From contig OX155963.1 of NCBI GenBank assembly GCA_944548615.1, positions 29,777,659-29,841,658 on the forward strand: a stretch of DNA of 64,000 nucleotides, read 5' to 3'. A program made the translations under genes and the position numbers. This document shows positions 32,330 to 44,429 of this stretch, piece by piece (the stretch's first letter is position 1; each line of letters starts with the position of its first letter). This stretch comes from Micropterix aruncella. Taxonomy: Eukaryota > Arthropoda > Insecta > Lepidoptera > Micropterigidae. A model generated the notes under the pieces. That model saw only the letters and a program-made list of their open reading frames with translations, did no database searches and was not told where the DNA came from.

Positions 32330-33280
32330 ATTTCCATTGGTCCCTTTCGATGGTAGACCACCAGGTCAGTGGCGGGCGGCCTCTTCCTTTCTTTTGCTCA
32401 GGCAGTTTCATATCAATTTATACCACATTGTCGTCGCTTTGTCTTTTCATATGCCCATACCAGCGTAGGCGGTTTTCGGTGATCTAATCTGTAATTGGTG
32501 CAACATTGAAGCTACCTCGTATGTGTTCATTACAGATTCTGTCTACCCTAGTTACACCTCCTACCCACCTGAGCATCTTAATTTCGTTGGTATGTGCTTT
32601 TTGTTCATGTATCTTCATCGTTGTCAAGCATCCAGTAGCGCCGGACGGACCGCCGTTTTGTACACTTTGCCATTTTTGCCATGCGACGTTCATTTTACGA
32701 TACACATCAGCGTCGACGTAGGCATCGAGTGTCATCATGGAGACTAGGTATTTGAACTTATCTACTTCAGGTATAGGTGTCGATCCAACAAAGTTAGTTT
32801 CTCGCGTGGTGTCTGCTGAAAGGAAATTTCATATGCTCTGTCTTGCTCCTACTGTCCCTCAGGTTGTACTTTTCCAGCGCATGTGTACACGTATTTAATA
32901 GTTCCTTCAGGTGTATTGCGGTGTCGGCAGCCAGAATGATGTCATCCGCGTAAATCTTAGTCCACGGCAAATGAGACGTTATATGCATCGTGAGATAGTC
33001 CAGAACTAGGTTAAATAATATCGAGCTTAATACAGATCCTTGATGGACACCTACTTTGACCACAAAGGCTTCACTGACGCATGCTAAATTTCGGACTCTT
33101 GTGGTAATTTCTCTATAACGCAAACATCTCTTGCACAATTGTCAAGTACATATGAGAATAGAATAAGTTAAATAATTTATATTTGCACTCGCATCGCCCA
33201 AATTCCAAGCCAAAACGAAAACAGGAAAATTCGCGGCAAAGAACGGTCGCTGAAGTGGCCCTTGTATGCGGAAGCGCAAC
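32330..33280 (-). mobile_element. RTE-like retroelement family K, copy 1 (reverse transcriptase part)
   Basis: The minus strand carries a reverse transcriptase centre: VGVHQGSVLSSILFNLVLDY, PWTKIYADDIILAADTA (YADD catalytic box) and SRSKTEHMKFPF. After frameshifts come MMTLDAYVDADVYRKMNVAW, KMLRWVGGVTRVDRI and RGSFNVAPITD, the C-terminal part of RTE-type LINEs. The endonuclease and the first half of the RT are absent. Upstream of the RT, this copy and the copy at 40603 share the same non-coding sequence (TTTTCGTTTTGGCTTGGAAT and neighbours), so both descend from one internally deleted parent. Confidence 0.85.
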
Positions 33281-33584
33281 GGTCAACACGGAGTGGTAGC
33301 AGGGAGCAACCCTGTTGTCGGCTGTGATAAGGAGAGTAGGGTGACCATGACTGAGGTAATTTTTAATAGTAATATTGCTTAGCGTGCATCATTAGCGCTG
33401 TATTGAAGATGTACATACATCTAAATATTTCATATACGAATTTTGCGCCATTAGCCTGAAATGCTTAAAAGTTGTGATAGTGACCGTCAGAGGCGTTACC
33501 AATACGCCACAGTTGACTCTAGACGGTTCGCGATGTTATAATAATAATTACAATAATATTTGTAGCGGTCAATGACGAACCAGT
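33281..33584. other. non-coding, nothing recognised
   Basis: No supported feature. Confidence 0.3.
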
Positions 33585-33800
33585 AGTAAGTATAGTGGTT
33601 AGATCCCCTGATCTTCCATTGTAAGGTTCCGGATTCGATTTACGGCTGGTTCAACATTTTCCGTTGGGATAAAATTAACGGGATTGCATTTCAATTCTGT
33701 CGACCATTAACATGTTACACGCACACATATAAAATCTTCAAAGAAGTGTTGGTTGTAAGACATTGTCGTATGGTAATAGACCCGCAAATGTTAAATTTCA
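33585..33800 (+). repeat. tRNA-derived SINE, copy 3
   Basis: TATAGTGGTTAGATC (A-box region), a B-box-like GGTTCCGGATTCGATTT, then CATTTTCCGTTGGGATAAA, a TTGCATTTCAATTCTGTCGA block and the tail TTGGTTGTAAGACATTGTCG. This copy shows the whole family layout best: tRNA-like head ~75 nt, body ~75 nt and tail ~50 nt. The tail resembles 22073-22140 and 60595-60675. Confidence 0.8.
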
Positions 33801-34709
33801 CGATAAAGAGTAGAAAAAAAATAGTCAAAAGACTCAAAATTACAAACTGAAACTGAAAATAGACAAAGACTATATATGTAGTAAAACTACAAACTCTGCA
33901 TAGGGTATCCTCAAGAGATATCTTAACCTGGTTTTCAGGATACAACTATTATTGGTACCTACCCGTATTTAATGAAAGTAAAATAAAACGATAAAAGTTA
34001 AATAAATAGAAAAATCTAAATATTCAAAATCAAAATAATCAACAACGAATAATTATGATTAAAAAAAGTATTAATAATAATGAAATTTACAAGTAATCAT
34101 TCTTAAAAAATAAAAAAAAAATGGCGTTTAAAAGTCTTTTTTTACTAACATATTCTTGTACTGATCCTTCATTATTCAAATTGATCTCGATCGCAATGCT
34201 ATTTCTAACTGATTCTATAAATTGCAGAATAATAAGATAAACTGCACTTAAACATTTAGGTTATGTATTTAGGAATGATCGCTGTTATTACTCACTCCGT
34301 GGATAATACACGTTACTTTTTTACAAGCAAATATCTCACTAGTATATAAGGCGACTATTTCTATAAGTTTCGCTGAAATTATAGATAAACCTGAGCAAAA
34401 TCCGTCTACTTTGTTAGTCGGCCTTTAGTTGTTCCCTTAACAAACGAATTATTTCAAACACACTATTTACTCTGACTTAACCTTATTTTTTTTCTTTGTA
34501 ATGATCTGCGGTTACATTTTTGAATCGACAGAGGCAATGATGTCATGACCTCCAACTTCGTTTAACCGCTCGGAAGCCAGCCTTCGCGCGCAAAAAACTG
34601 CGCCGCAACTTTTTGGTCGATTTGGTCAATAAATACTAAGAATATCGTTTTTCCATGAATTCCCTCTTGTTACCTAGTAATTAGCCTTGTTAGTCATGTA
34701 TATTATATA
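33801..34709. other. AT-rich, nothing recognised
   Basis: No supported feature. A partial match to Repeat C (GCGCAAAAAACTGCG) lies near 34588. Confidence 0.35.
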
Positions 34710-34920
34710 CTAGCTGCGCTCCGCGGTTTCACCCTCGTGGTGATGGAAAATTGTGATAATGATGATAGAAAACTATATATCTTTATAAATGTGTTTTAAA
34801 AAGCCTGTGTTATTCTGATGTGTAAGCTGTATTATTGTAAAGTTTCATCAAAATCCATTCAGTAGTTTTTGCTGTTTATAATAGTAGAAAAACTTTCGCG
34901 TTTATAATAGTAGTAGGATT
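34710..34920 (-). mobile_element. truncated Helitron of a second family
   Basis: On the minus strand it ends CCGCGGAGCGCAGCTAG, adjoining A at 34709. The internal CCACGAGGGTGAAACCGCGG is the hallmark 3' region of a Helitron family common in Lepidoptera. The far end is degraded (near 34920), and no 5' TC terminus was found. Confidence 0.6.
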
Positions 34921-36750
34921 TATATAATGTATATGGGCACCGCCGAAACGGTTACGCGTGGATCTGTCAAACGACGCTGCCTATAGGCACTGTCTGCATC
35001 CGACGGGTTAAGTCAGAATTATAATCTGAGCATCCCAATTCACAAAACCAAAATATTTTCTTTTACTCCTTCTACCTACATGCGTTGGCTAAGGAATTAG
35101 TTTTCTCTAATTATTGAAGAAAACATTCCTTCAACCCTTTCTTTTGCTTCGTTTATCTTGGAAGATTATTTATTATTTAAATATCTATGTGTTCAATAGT
35201 TATTTGGATATGTATTGCAGTGCTTTAGGTTACAAAATGCACAAAATTCTATGTTACTCACAATGTAAAATTTAAAGTATATTGTACATTATAATACTCT
35301 CCTTAATCTTGATGCTATTTCTTGTCACATCAATGTATCAGGTGACTGGAAGATATTATTTAACCACATCCAATAATTCAGCCGTTGTATTTAAAATGTT
35401 TTTTTATTTCCCAATAAAGAGAATTTTCATATAAATTCATTTCTTTTTTATACTGCATCCTCGGCGTGAGTGAAATTCGCACTTAAACGACTTTTTCCTT
35501 TTTTCAAGCAAATTCATGGTCACCCTACCTCCCGCACTAAAAAGAGACAGAGAGGGGTCAAGTTGCCCAGATGAGGGATTCAAATGAATGTTAACCATTG
35601 TACTGACCATGTTAGATTTTAGGGCGGCTCGACGAAGGGTTAGGTAGTGCTACACCCCGTTTTTTCTTTTGAAATATTACACATTTGTCTGGATTTAAGA
35701 GGAGAAGGTTATTGACCGCCCGAGGCTAGTGGCTCGAGTGATTTGAGCGCTTTTGTAGATAGAGGGAGATGGATATAGGAGGAACGGAATGTTTTCGAGG
35801 CACTAGTGGTTGTGAGATCCTATTATTTTCATGACTATCACATAATTACTTGGATAATTATGGTTATAGACCTTGTTCTCTACATATTTATGATTCGCAT
35901 TCCGGATAGGTTAGCTCTAAAATATTGGCTGCTGGCAAAAAAACTCGCCTTTTCTTACGAATAAAGCGTGTTATTATTATTATTATTATTATTCCTATTA
36001 TAAATTACTCAAATTAATTTATATTGTCACAACTTCCACGATAGTTAATTTCCCTTAATTATGTACATGCCTACCGACTGGAGTAAAATGAATTGTATTG
36101 TATTGTATTAAATCTTTAATCTTCTCTATGGGAGTTGCGAGTTGTACGGTAAGATTGACACAGTTCCCGTAGCTCACCCAGGCCTGTTCCAAGGTTATTA
36201 CGAAATATATCCGTAGTCCCTAAGTCCTTTCTTTAGTCTTTCTTTAAGTCAATTGTGTCAGAAAGTAACGTTTACTTACGTTCACTACAATTACAGTCTC
36301 TAAACCTGTTGTTTTTTTTTCAACAAAAAAAAAACAATAAATAAACTGTCATATCTCAAACGAGTCCAAAGCAATTTAAGGAAGAATTTTAAAGTCACTA
36401 ATGAAAACAAATTAATTCTCCCAAACCCTCATAGTCTATCATATTATTATATCTAATCACCACTAAAGGGGTCACTGCGACCCCCTCCCCCCCCCCCCCC
36501 CCTCCCCACGGAGAGATCTAAAATTATTATTAAATCATAGTTCCAATATTTAAATATTGTAAAACAATAGAACCAATTAAGACAGTCAGAAAAAGTTGAG
36601 GATCTATGATATAGCCAGATGGCAACTGGCCCCTACAGGAGCGTTAATGAAAACTGTCCCTTCCCACACACAGCAAAATCCCTCGACAAACAGGGCCGAA
36701 TTAGATACCGTAAACAAAATAATAATATTTAATTAAGAACATATAAATAA
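34921..36750. other. non-coding; simple repeats only
   Basis: (TTA)n at 35972-35996, a (TGTAT)n run at about 36092-36108, and a C-tract of about 18 within 36481-36510. No coding or transposon motif was seen in the remainder. Confidence 0.4.
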
Positions 36751-37493
36751 CTAGCTGACCCGTGCCCACTTCGTTGGGCGGTAAAACTTTTTACTTGTGA
36801 TGAAATTATGAGTGTGGTTTGGTTAGTACTGAGTGCTATGATTTATTTCCTGACTGCCAAAAGAAGGGTTATATTTTTACTGCATATGTATGTATGTATT
36901 TGCATGCCAATTTGACTATATTACCGTTATTTGTGAGTGTCTTCTTGTGAGTGTCTTATTTGTGAGTGTCTTATCTCTTTAACCATTTATGCAGTAAAAG
37001 TGAAATTATATGCAGTAAAAGGGAAAAGTCTTTTGTTTTAAACACTTGAGACGATAAATTTACTTATTTTGATATGAATTCATAATTGTTGATAATATGA
37101 CCAATAAACATGACCTAAAGATTTAAGTTATTTTTTTAATATAAAAAAAAACTTTTTGTGACTTAAATATAAAATTAAGACATATGCTGTCGCTTAATTT
37201 TTTGTAGGCATTATCAAGCTCTAGAACTTTTCTCTAGAACTTAATCATATATCTCTCATCGTTAAGGCAGCGTTAGTTAGAAACCTTTTCGTTCGACCGT
37301 TTTTTCCGACTTACTTTGGAAATCCGACTACCACGAGAAAGTCTTTTCATTTTTCGGATTAATATATAGCCTATGACACTCACAAATAATGTGGATTTCT
37401 ATTGGTAAAAGAATTTTCAAAATCGGTTCAGTAGATCCAGAGATTACTTCCTACAACGTCACAAACTTTACCTCTTTATAATATTAGTATAGA
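36751..37493 (-). mobile_element. non-autonomous Helitron, copy 2
   Basis: Same termini and body as copies 1 and 3, with A at 36750 and T at 37494. It includes the TTGTGAGTGTC tandem region and the 3' hairpin before CTAG. It is 743 bp and closest to copy 3. Confidence 0.92.
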
Positions 37494-38239
37494 TAAAAAC
37501 ACAATTCATGGCATATTTTCACTCTATTTTGATTACAAGTTTTCAAGTCGTATATGCAATTGCAATATTGAAAGGCATAATAAAAATTTCAAAGTCCATC
37601 GTCGGCTCCACGATTGCGGTAGCCAAAGTCAAAATAGGTACATTTTTCAGTGTAAATAAAACATTTCAATATTTCAGACAGTGAAACCATATAAACATTA
37701 AATATTTAAATGCGATATAAAATGTTTAGAGACGAAATGATTCATAGAATGGTATCACCTGATATTTTTCATTTTCAGACTGTTAATTTTTAATTTTAGT
37801 TTTAAGAACACTTTTTTTTTTTTAGCACACAACGTTTTTTTATATTTAATACTAACACATATTATGCAGATTTGAGGCCAGTTAAAAGTTTTCACAATTA
37901 GACAAGTTGTTATATTACAGTTCAAGAAGCAAATATGAAGAAAATAGAGACGCGGACATGGAGTCTAGAGAAGGCACGTTGTGAATTAAATAGATATATT
38001 AACTAAATATATAAAATAAATTGCCGTAGTAAATAAATAAAATACAAACGGAAGTGCCGTGGAATTCAGCGTCCAAAGGCGGTGACATTTAAAACATTTT
38101 TTTTCAGTTCTGGGGGGCGAGCGGTGGAGTCCGGACTAACAAACGGCTGTGGTAGGTTTAGGGCAGCCGTATTGTCACATGCGATTGTCCACCTTACCAC
38201 CGATTTCCTCCCTCTTCGAAGCCATAGGATTTGAGATGC
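37494..38239. other. AT-rich, nothing recognised
   Basis: No supported feature. Confidence 0.4.
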
Positions 38240-38640
38240 GGAATACGGATTTTATATATTTTTTTCTAGGAAAGAGTTGATATTATTTTCCTGGGAAGAA
38301 ACAGAGATTTGGCTGGCAGGCCACGAGCGCCAACTTTCACCTCTAGAAGATGAACAGTGAAGCCGTTCCAGGTGACGGAATTTACGAGTTCATGGTATTT
38401 ATTTAATTTGTACTCGTGGTATTTTGGGATATTTGATTCCCATGGAATTGTTAATTCTTCAATAATTAGGGCCACCTTTCGATATAGAGAGTAAAGAGTT
38501 ATATCTGGACGGAGGGCTGTGCATCGGAGACTTTCAGGGAATTTATACTGCTTAGAGACCGAATCAACCTCCCGAATCCAATCTGAAGCTTTCTCGATTA
38601 TTGAGAAAGGTATTGTAGTGAAATGTTTCTTTGCCTTTAG
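38240..38640 (-). pseudogene. restriction-like endonuclease remnant of a LINE
   Basis: The minus strand reads SLRCTALRPDITLYSLYRKV, then ALIIEELTIPWESNIPKYHE, a NKYHELVNS block and LLEVKVGARGLPAKSL. The order RPD(I)...(E)LTVPWE...KY--L...VEVG-RGF--KS is that of the restriction-like endonuclease at the C-terminus of R2/R4/Dong-type LINEs and relatives. RPD and the following E would be catalytic. It stays open from at least 38266 to about 38600, so decay is mild. The reverse transcriptase is not attached. The clade is inference. Confidence 0.6.
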
Positions 38641-39639
38641 AGCTATTCTGCATTAGGCTTTGGAGGGTAATGTCAATAATAGTAAAATAATATCGTAACA
38701 TATTAGAAGGGAAGATAATAATGAACTATAAAGGAATGTAGGTATTATATACATATACAATATACATATTACTAGATTTATAATGTAGGTAATATACATA
38801 CTAATAATTACAATATTTTACAGATAATGAAATGCTGATGAATCCTGAAGCCTTTTAATCGTGTTTTAAATGTCTACGAAGCAAGTATTTGATAATAAAT
38901 TGAAAATATTCAAACCTTGAAAATTTAGATTGTACGATATTAGCACTTTAATTGATATAGGTTAAGTTTGATCAAAATGTCGTCTAAAATGTAATGGACA
39001 TCAAAAGATTACGAACCCTTATTATTTTATAGGTACATTTTTTTAAATCTCTCCCTTAGTTCGTACCCGTCCTCTCTGACTTCGGGCTATATATATGATC
39101 GTAAATCCTAAGGACGCATTGCTAAAAAGCAAATTTTCTAATTGGAAACGGGCCATCTCGTACCCACGTCGGGTAATGGTCAATATTACCCTTTTTACTA
39201 GAGAATTGTAAAAGGGAACATGTTGGAAAATCTTTATTAAGGGAACAAATACGAGTATACTCAATTCGAGAAATTGTGCTTCGTGTTTTTAAGTTTGCAA
39301 ACGATTCATTTATGCTGTTAACTGTACTCTCTTGGGTGAATAGTTCACGATAACTAAGCCTATTATAATCCTACTTATGGGGTAAACGGTCTTTACCGAT
39401 GAATTCTAGAGGGTCTTCTTGACCGATTGTTGATTTCTGTATGTTTGAATTGCCATTATGTAGAAGTTCTCTAGAACTTATGTACGTAAGTAGCACAGGT
39501 AAAGAGATGTAAATAGTTAGTTGGAAAAATTAGGCGCAATTAGTTCGCACTTGACTGATGCCTCTTACTTTCCTAGCCCAAAGGAAAGCATTGTGAACGC
39601 GCTAAAAAATCGAGATGAAGACGGAAATATCCATTTTAC
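38641..39639. other. non-coding, nothing recognised
   Basis: AT-rich. The 73-codon minus frame at 39043-39264 has no known motif. Confidence 0.4.
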
Positions 39640-40311
39640 ACCCCTGAGACACACACATTCGGTACACAGATGCGTCGTGGGACCGAAACTACATTGTTAA
39701 TTTTGGTTGGAATATAGCTCACATCACATCATATAATACAATACATCCCATTGGAAAATAGCCATTTTTTAAATAAGGAAATAAAAAAAAATACTACTTT
39801 TAGTATCATAGCCATTGGCATAAACACTATCCGGTGGGGGGAGGGGGCCGATCGGGGGAAGTGAGTTGGCGGGGGTGTTTGGAGAGGGTAGTTGGGGGGG
39901 GGGGGAGAGAGAAAAGTCTTAACGATAAATTAAAATAAAAGAAAAAAACATTTTCCCGTACAAAATGTAAATCCGTGTTTTTCTCATGGTCAGTTGTACA
40001 TGGCATATTCACGTGTCGGCAAATCATCCGCTTTATTTGTTCTTGCGCCTGATAAAGAAACAAAAAATGACGTATATCACAAGGTGCTTCAATGGAGAGA
40101 ATTAAACCGAGTGCATCCCATGCTGCACAATATGTAAATAGTTTAATTCAATCATGTCTTGCTGACACGCGATTGATATACTTAATTTTTGTACTTTTAT
40201 TTATTTTGTATTCATTGTATTACTTTCATAAAATCATAAATTAAGTTCAGCTTATCTGTAACAAGACATTCATTGACTGATAGGCGGTATGAAGTTCGCC
40301 GGGTCAGCTAG
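39640..40311 (+). mobile_element. Helitron-like 3' portion, plus orientation
   Basis: It ends GGCG-gtatgaagtt-CGCC, then GGGTCAGCTAG (CTAG at 40308-40311), followed by T: a Helitron hairpin and CTAG end. Upstream are a G-rich patch (39833-39906) and a block around CACAGATGCGTCGTGGGACC shared with 11998-12040. The 5' end is not defined. Confidence 0.6.
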
Positions 40312-40881
40312 TATAAAATAAAATTGATTATCAGAGAGAACATAAAATAGTCGTAATATGGTAAGAATGTCAATAAAATATAATAGTGAATAAAATGGTA
40401 AGGATGTCAATCTAAATGAAGAAAATTACAATGGGAATTGACAGAAACCTAAATGGAATTCGTTGATATCATACCATTCTCTGTCAATAAGGTAGACTTT
40501 CAATTTGAACTTGAACTGAGGTATTTACCCGTTTCTATATATTGATTGATTTAAAATGCCCGCAACATATAAATTTCGTAGAATTTTATTAGCTGAAATA
40601 TTGTGAATTGGTTTTCGGTGATCTTATCTGCGATTGGTGCAAACTTGAAGCTACCTCGTATGTGTTCATTACGGATTATGTCCAACCTAGCTACACCTCC
40701 AGCCCACCTGATCATCTACATTTCGTTGGTGTGTGATTTTAGTTCATGTGTCTGTGTCCTCTTCGTTGTCCAGCAATCGGAGCAATACAGTAGCGCCGGA
40801 CGAACTGCCGTTTTTAACACTTTGCTCTTAGCTTTTATTTGAATACGTAGATCACACAGGACACCGGTAAGTGATTGCCAT

Positions 40882-41442
40882 TTCAAATTTCAAATTATTT
40901 ATTGAGTTCAAATTATGAGTACATTCAATATACAAAAGTCTTAACCTAACTAGGCTGTCGCCTGTTTCAAGATAGACAATTTATTTTAATAATCCTAAGA
41001 AATCTATATTATTATATTTATATAAATAAACAAAATCATACTCAATGTAACAGAAATATCTTAATTACCTAATAAAAATTCGAAAGAAAATGTCATAAAA
41101 ATTGTCAATATTATATTATTTTAAAGCATGATAAAAATTAATATATATTTATATATGTATTGATAAGTATTAATATGTATTAATAGTATACAAAATAAAT
41201 TCACAAAAATTAAAATAAAATTACATTTAGAAATCATCAATTTATATTACTACATATACTATTATGTTTTTATTATAAATATTCAATTATTTAATAAGGT
41301 GTTTTATATCTACATTTTTACAATTTAGGAGGTAGGCACTCAAACTATTTTAAAATTTATATGAAATTTTAATGTCTTTAATGTTTGGTGGTAGGCAATT
41401 ATAAAATTTGGGGGCAAGATATGTATATAAAATTTTGGGCCA
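40882..41442 (-). mobile_element. 5'-truncated CR1/Jockey-like LINE with 10-bp TSD
   Basis: It is flanked by TGATTGCCAT at 40872-40881 and 41443-41452. The minus strand begins inside ORF2 with APKFYNCLPPNIKDIKI, then SAYLLNCKNVDIKHLI, the final residues of a CR1/Jockey-type ORF2. A ~450-bp AT-rich 3' UTR includes CAGGCGACAGCCTAGTTAGG and finishes in ATTTGAA repeats. Confidence 0.92.
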
Positions 41443-41753
41443 TGATTGCCATACTACGTTAATTAGAGGAGACACATCAGCGTCGACGTTGGCATCGAGT
41501 GTCATCATGAATCCTAGGTATTTGAACTTCTCTACCGTGGGAATAGGTGTCGAACCAACATAGATAGTTTCTGGTGTAGCGTCTCCGCTGAAAGGAAATT
41601 TCATATACTCTGTCTTGCACCTTGCACCCTCTGAGGCCGTACTTTTCCAGCGCATGTGTCCACATAATTAACAGTTCCTGCAGGTGTATTGCGGTGTCGG
41701 CAGCCATAATGATGTAATTTGCGTAAAGCATAGTCCACGGCAAATAAGACGGT

Positions 41754-42101
41754 TTATTATTATTATTTATTCCGTAGCCGGGCGATTTGGAGGGGGTTCG
41801 CCCTCACAGCCAATACGATGCTGTTGGTGCCGCTGGATCTCGTACTTTATTCACGATTCGCTTCCAATCTTGACGATTTTTTGCCACGTCTCGAGCATCC
41901 CTAGCCGATAATCGTTGATTCTTAAGATCGTCTTTGATGTTATTTAACCAGGTTTTCTTCGGTGCCGATCGCTAAATTCTCCATTCTGTCGGACGGTCTC
42001 GCCAAAGAAGTTTACGTGGCAAGCGATTATCGTTCATTCGGCAAACATGGCCGAACCATCGTAGCCGACGTTTTTGTTGTTCTTCTTCGATCGTTGTTTA
42101 T
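41754..42101 (-). mobile_element. 5'-truncated RTE-like LINE end with 10-bp TSD
   Basis: It is flanked by ATAAGACGGT at 41744-41753 and 42102-42111. On the minus strand it is the same family as 19041-19492 (RRLRWFGHVCRMN-type region, KTWLNNIKDDL and ending in AATAA repeats), starting about 80 bp further downstream and with a frameshift near 41970. Its target is RTE-like copy K2. Confidence 0.93.
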
Positions 42102-42350
42102 ATAAGACGGTATATGCTTCAGGAGATAATCCAGAACTATGTAGGTTAAATAATATCGGGCTGAGCAAAGGTCCTTGATGGACACCTACTTTGACCTCAA
42201 AGGCTTAAGGCTATTGTAGTAATGTATATGAAAAGAGAATAAGACAAATAATTATTATTTGCACTCGCACCGCCCAAATTCCAAGCCAAAACGAAAACAG
42301 GAAAACTCGCGCCAATAAAGGACCGTCGCTGAAGTGGCCCATATAAATTC

Positions 42351-42774
42351 GAAAAACATGATTTCGCAGAATTACATTAACTGAAATGTTGTGAGTTATA
42401 TATAACTTTAAATGATATACAGATAGGCATTATATCAAGTACATTATAAATAAAATGTCATTTTGTTAAATCTTGACAATTATGTGGCGAAAATCAGTGA
42501 AAATTTTCAAAAATATTTTTTATAGGGTCATATCCTAATCACATGTAAAATATTTAAAGACGGACGTCAAAATAAATAGGCAGAAAAAACTTTCAAATTA
42601 ATCGAAACGTCTACAAGATTTTCATTAAAAATAAAAATTCATTTTTAATATTTTCCTCGATTTAATTTTGTTGAATTTACTGACAAACAATAATTGAAAC
42701 CTGGTAAATTTTTATTGTTTTCGAAGGTTTGTCAATTTCTTGACTTATCAATTTCAACAGTGATATGGTATATT
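42351..42774. other. AT-rich, nothing recognised
   Basis: No supported feature. Confidence 0.4.
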
Positions 42775-43500
42775 ATTTTTTTTATTTTTTTATTTTATTA
42801 TTGTTAAGGAAACTTACAGCTATTACAGGAGAAATATCAGAATTTTATTTATAGACTACAATGACAGTTAAAAGTTTCCACTTAAAGATATTAATAATAT
42901 ACAGTCGCCTAGGAATGGGATAGGAGGAAGTGGAGGGGAATTAAAGATATAAATTTTGTTTTAATAATATTTTATTTTATTATTAGGGAAATTTTATGGT
43001 TTATTTTAATATTGAAGAAAGAAAAGAAAGAAGAAAAAAATATATAATATAATTATTTGACTCGTCCTTGAATGTTGCCTTTCAGAAGACCCGGAATAAG
43101 AGTCTTGAACGCAGTCGCAGTTGTATTCGCTTAGCTTGGTATTGCAGAAATGAGATACTCGATAAATGTAATTATTTTGGGCGTAGTTTGTGCTTACTTG
43201 AGGTAGATGAAATAAGTTGAATTGGCGGGAAGGCCATGGGGGTACATGGAAATTTACAAGCTGAAGCAGTTCAGAACAATCGATAAAGCCAATTAATATC
43301 TTGTATAGGAATATTAAATCTGAACTAACTCTTCTCATTTCTAATGGTATAAGCCCATGATAGTCACCAGCTTCGTTATAATCAGAAAAAGTTACATAAG
43401 ACCGATAATTTAAGTTTTTTAAGAACATGTTTTGAATGCGTTCGATCCTATTGACGTGAATATTGTAACAAGGAGACCAAATTTGCGAAGCGTATTCGAG
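42775..43500 (-). mobile_element. LINE family B, copy 2
   Basis: On the minus strand: MFLKNLNYRSYVTFSDYNEA, HGLIPLEMRRVSSDLIFLYK and LPQVSTNYAQNN, then the 3' UTR with AAGTGGAAACTTTTAACTG and an AATAA-type tail at 42775-42810. It lacks the internal duplication of copy 1, so it shows the ancestral arrangement. It is truncated near 43500. Confidence 0.87.
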
Positions 43501-44429
43501 GTGACTGCGGACATAAACATAGTATAAAATTATAAGGGACCTATCTAAAAAGCGTATTCTAAAATCACTAGCTATTTTTAATTATTTTCATCAATGTTTC
43601 TCCGCGTATTAGGTACTCATAAGACATAGAAGATCCAAATACAACAAAAAGAATAGAAGACGACAAATAAAATTTAAATCGCTTTAGAATCTAACTATCG
43701 CATAACATTTAGTTAGAATCTAACTATTCGTATAACATTTAAAATTTATTTTTTTATTATCATTACTTTTTACATTTTGGTTTCCTACACGATCTGTTAT
43801 TTTGACACTTTGGCATGCATCCTCAATAAAGTATGTATTTTTTAACGTTTTTTTTTCACGTAATTAGTGTTTTATATATGTATATATTGTGCGAATAAAC
43901 TATTTTGATATTCGTTTATTTATATTTCATCAGATTTCAAAACATGCTAGACAATGAAATAAATATACATGTGACATTTAAATTTATATTTAAATTAATT
44001 CGCAAATGCGCTAGGGGGCATACGATTTGTCTTGTACTACTTGTACAGGCCATTACTTTACGACAATGAGCCAGAAATGGCTGTTATTTTGGCAGGGTCA
44101 GTCGAGGACTGGACAATAAAATAATTCGGGCAATTACCCACCGTAGCGGAGGGTCCAAAGATAATCTGGAATCTTGGCCGACCCCATCTAAGCGTTCATA
44201 AATTTGGTCCATAATCTCTTTGTAGCTTTTAAGATTTTAGGGGATGAATGTGTTATATAACTACTTATGATATATTTCTAGGTATACAAAATATCTAATC
44301 ACTGGACAAATACACACTTCTGAATATGTGTACGTACTTTTTTAATAAACATTAATTTGTTACTTTAAATTTAATCTCAGATATAATTTGTACTATGGAC
44401 AAGCCTGTACCTATATGTGTTGTACCTGT
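43501..44429. other. non-coding, nothing recognised
   Basis: No supported feature. A slightly GC-richer stretch at 44010-44170 has no coding motif. Confidence 0.4.

Larger units (their letters stand above)
40603..42350 (-). mobile_element. RTE-like retroelement family K, copy 2, with two nested LINE insertions
   Basis: This copy is collinear with 32330-33280. The left part (40603-40881) has the TRxDxIRNEHIRGS-type C-terminal region. The middle (41443-41753) reads MKFPFSGDATPETIYVGS, FKYLGFMMTLDANVDADV and MLYANYIIMAADTAIHLQ (the YADD box is altered to YANY here). The right part (42102-42350) holds the shared upstream sequence. The gaps correspond to the insertions at 40882 and 41754. Removing them restores homology to copy 1. 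Confidence 0.88.

Noticed and set aside
32506..32747. Plus-strand open frames of 71-74 codons
   Set aside because: They are shadows of the minus-strand RTE-like coding sequence at the same place.
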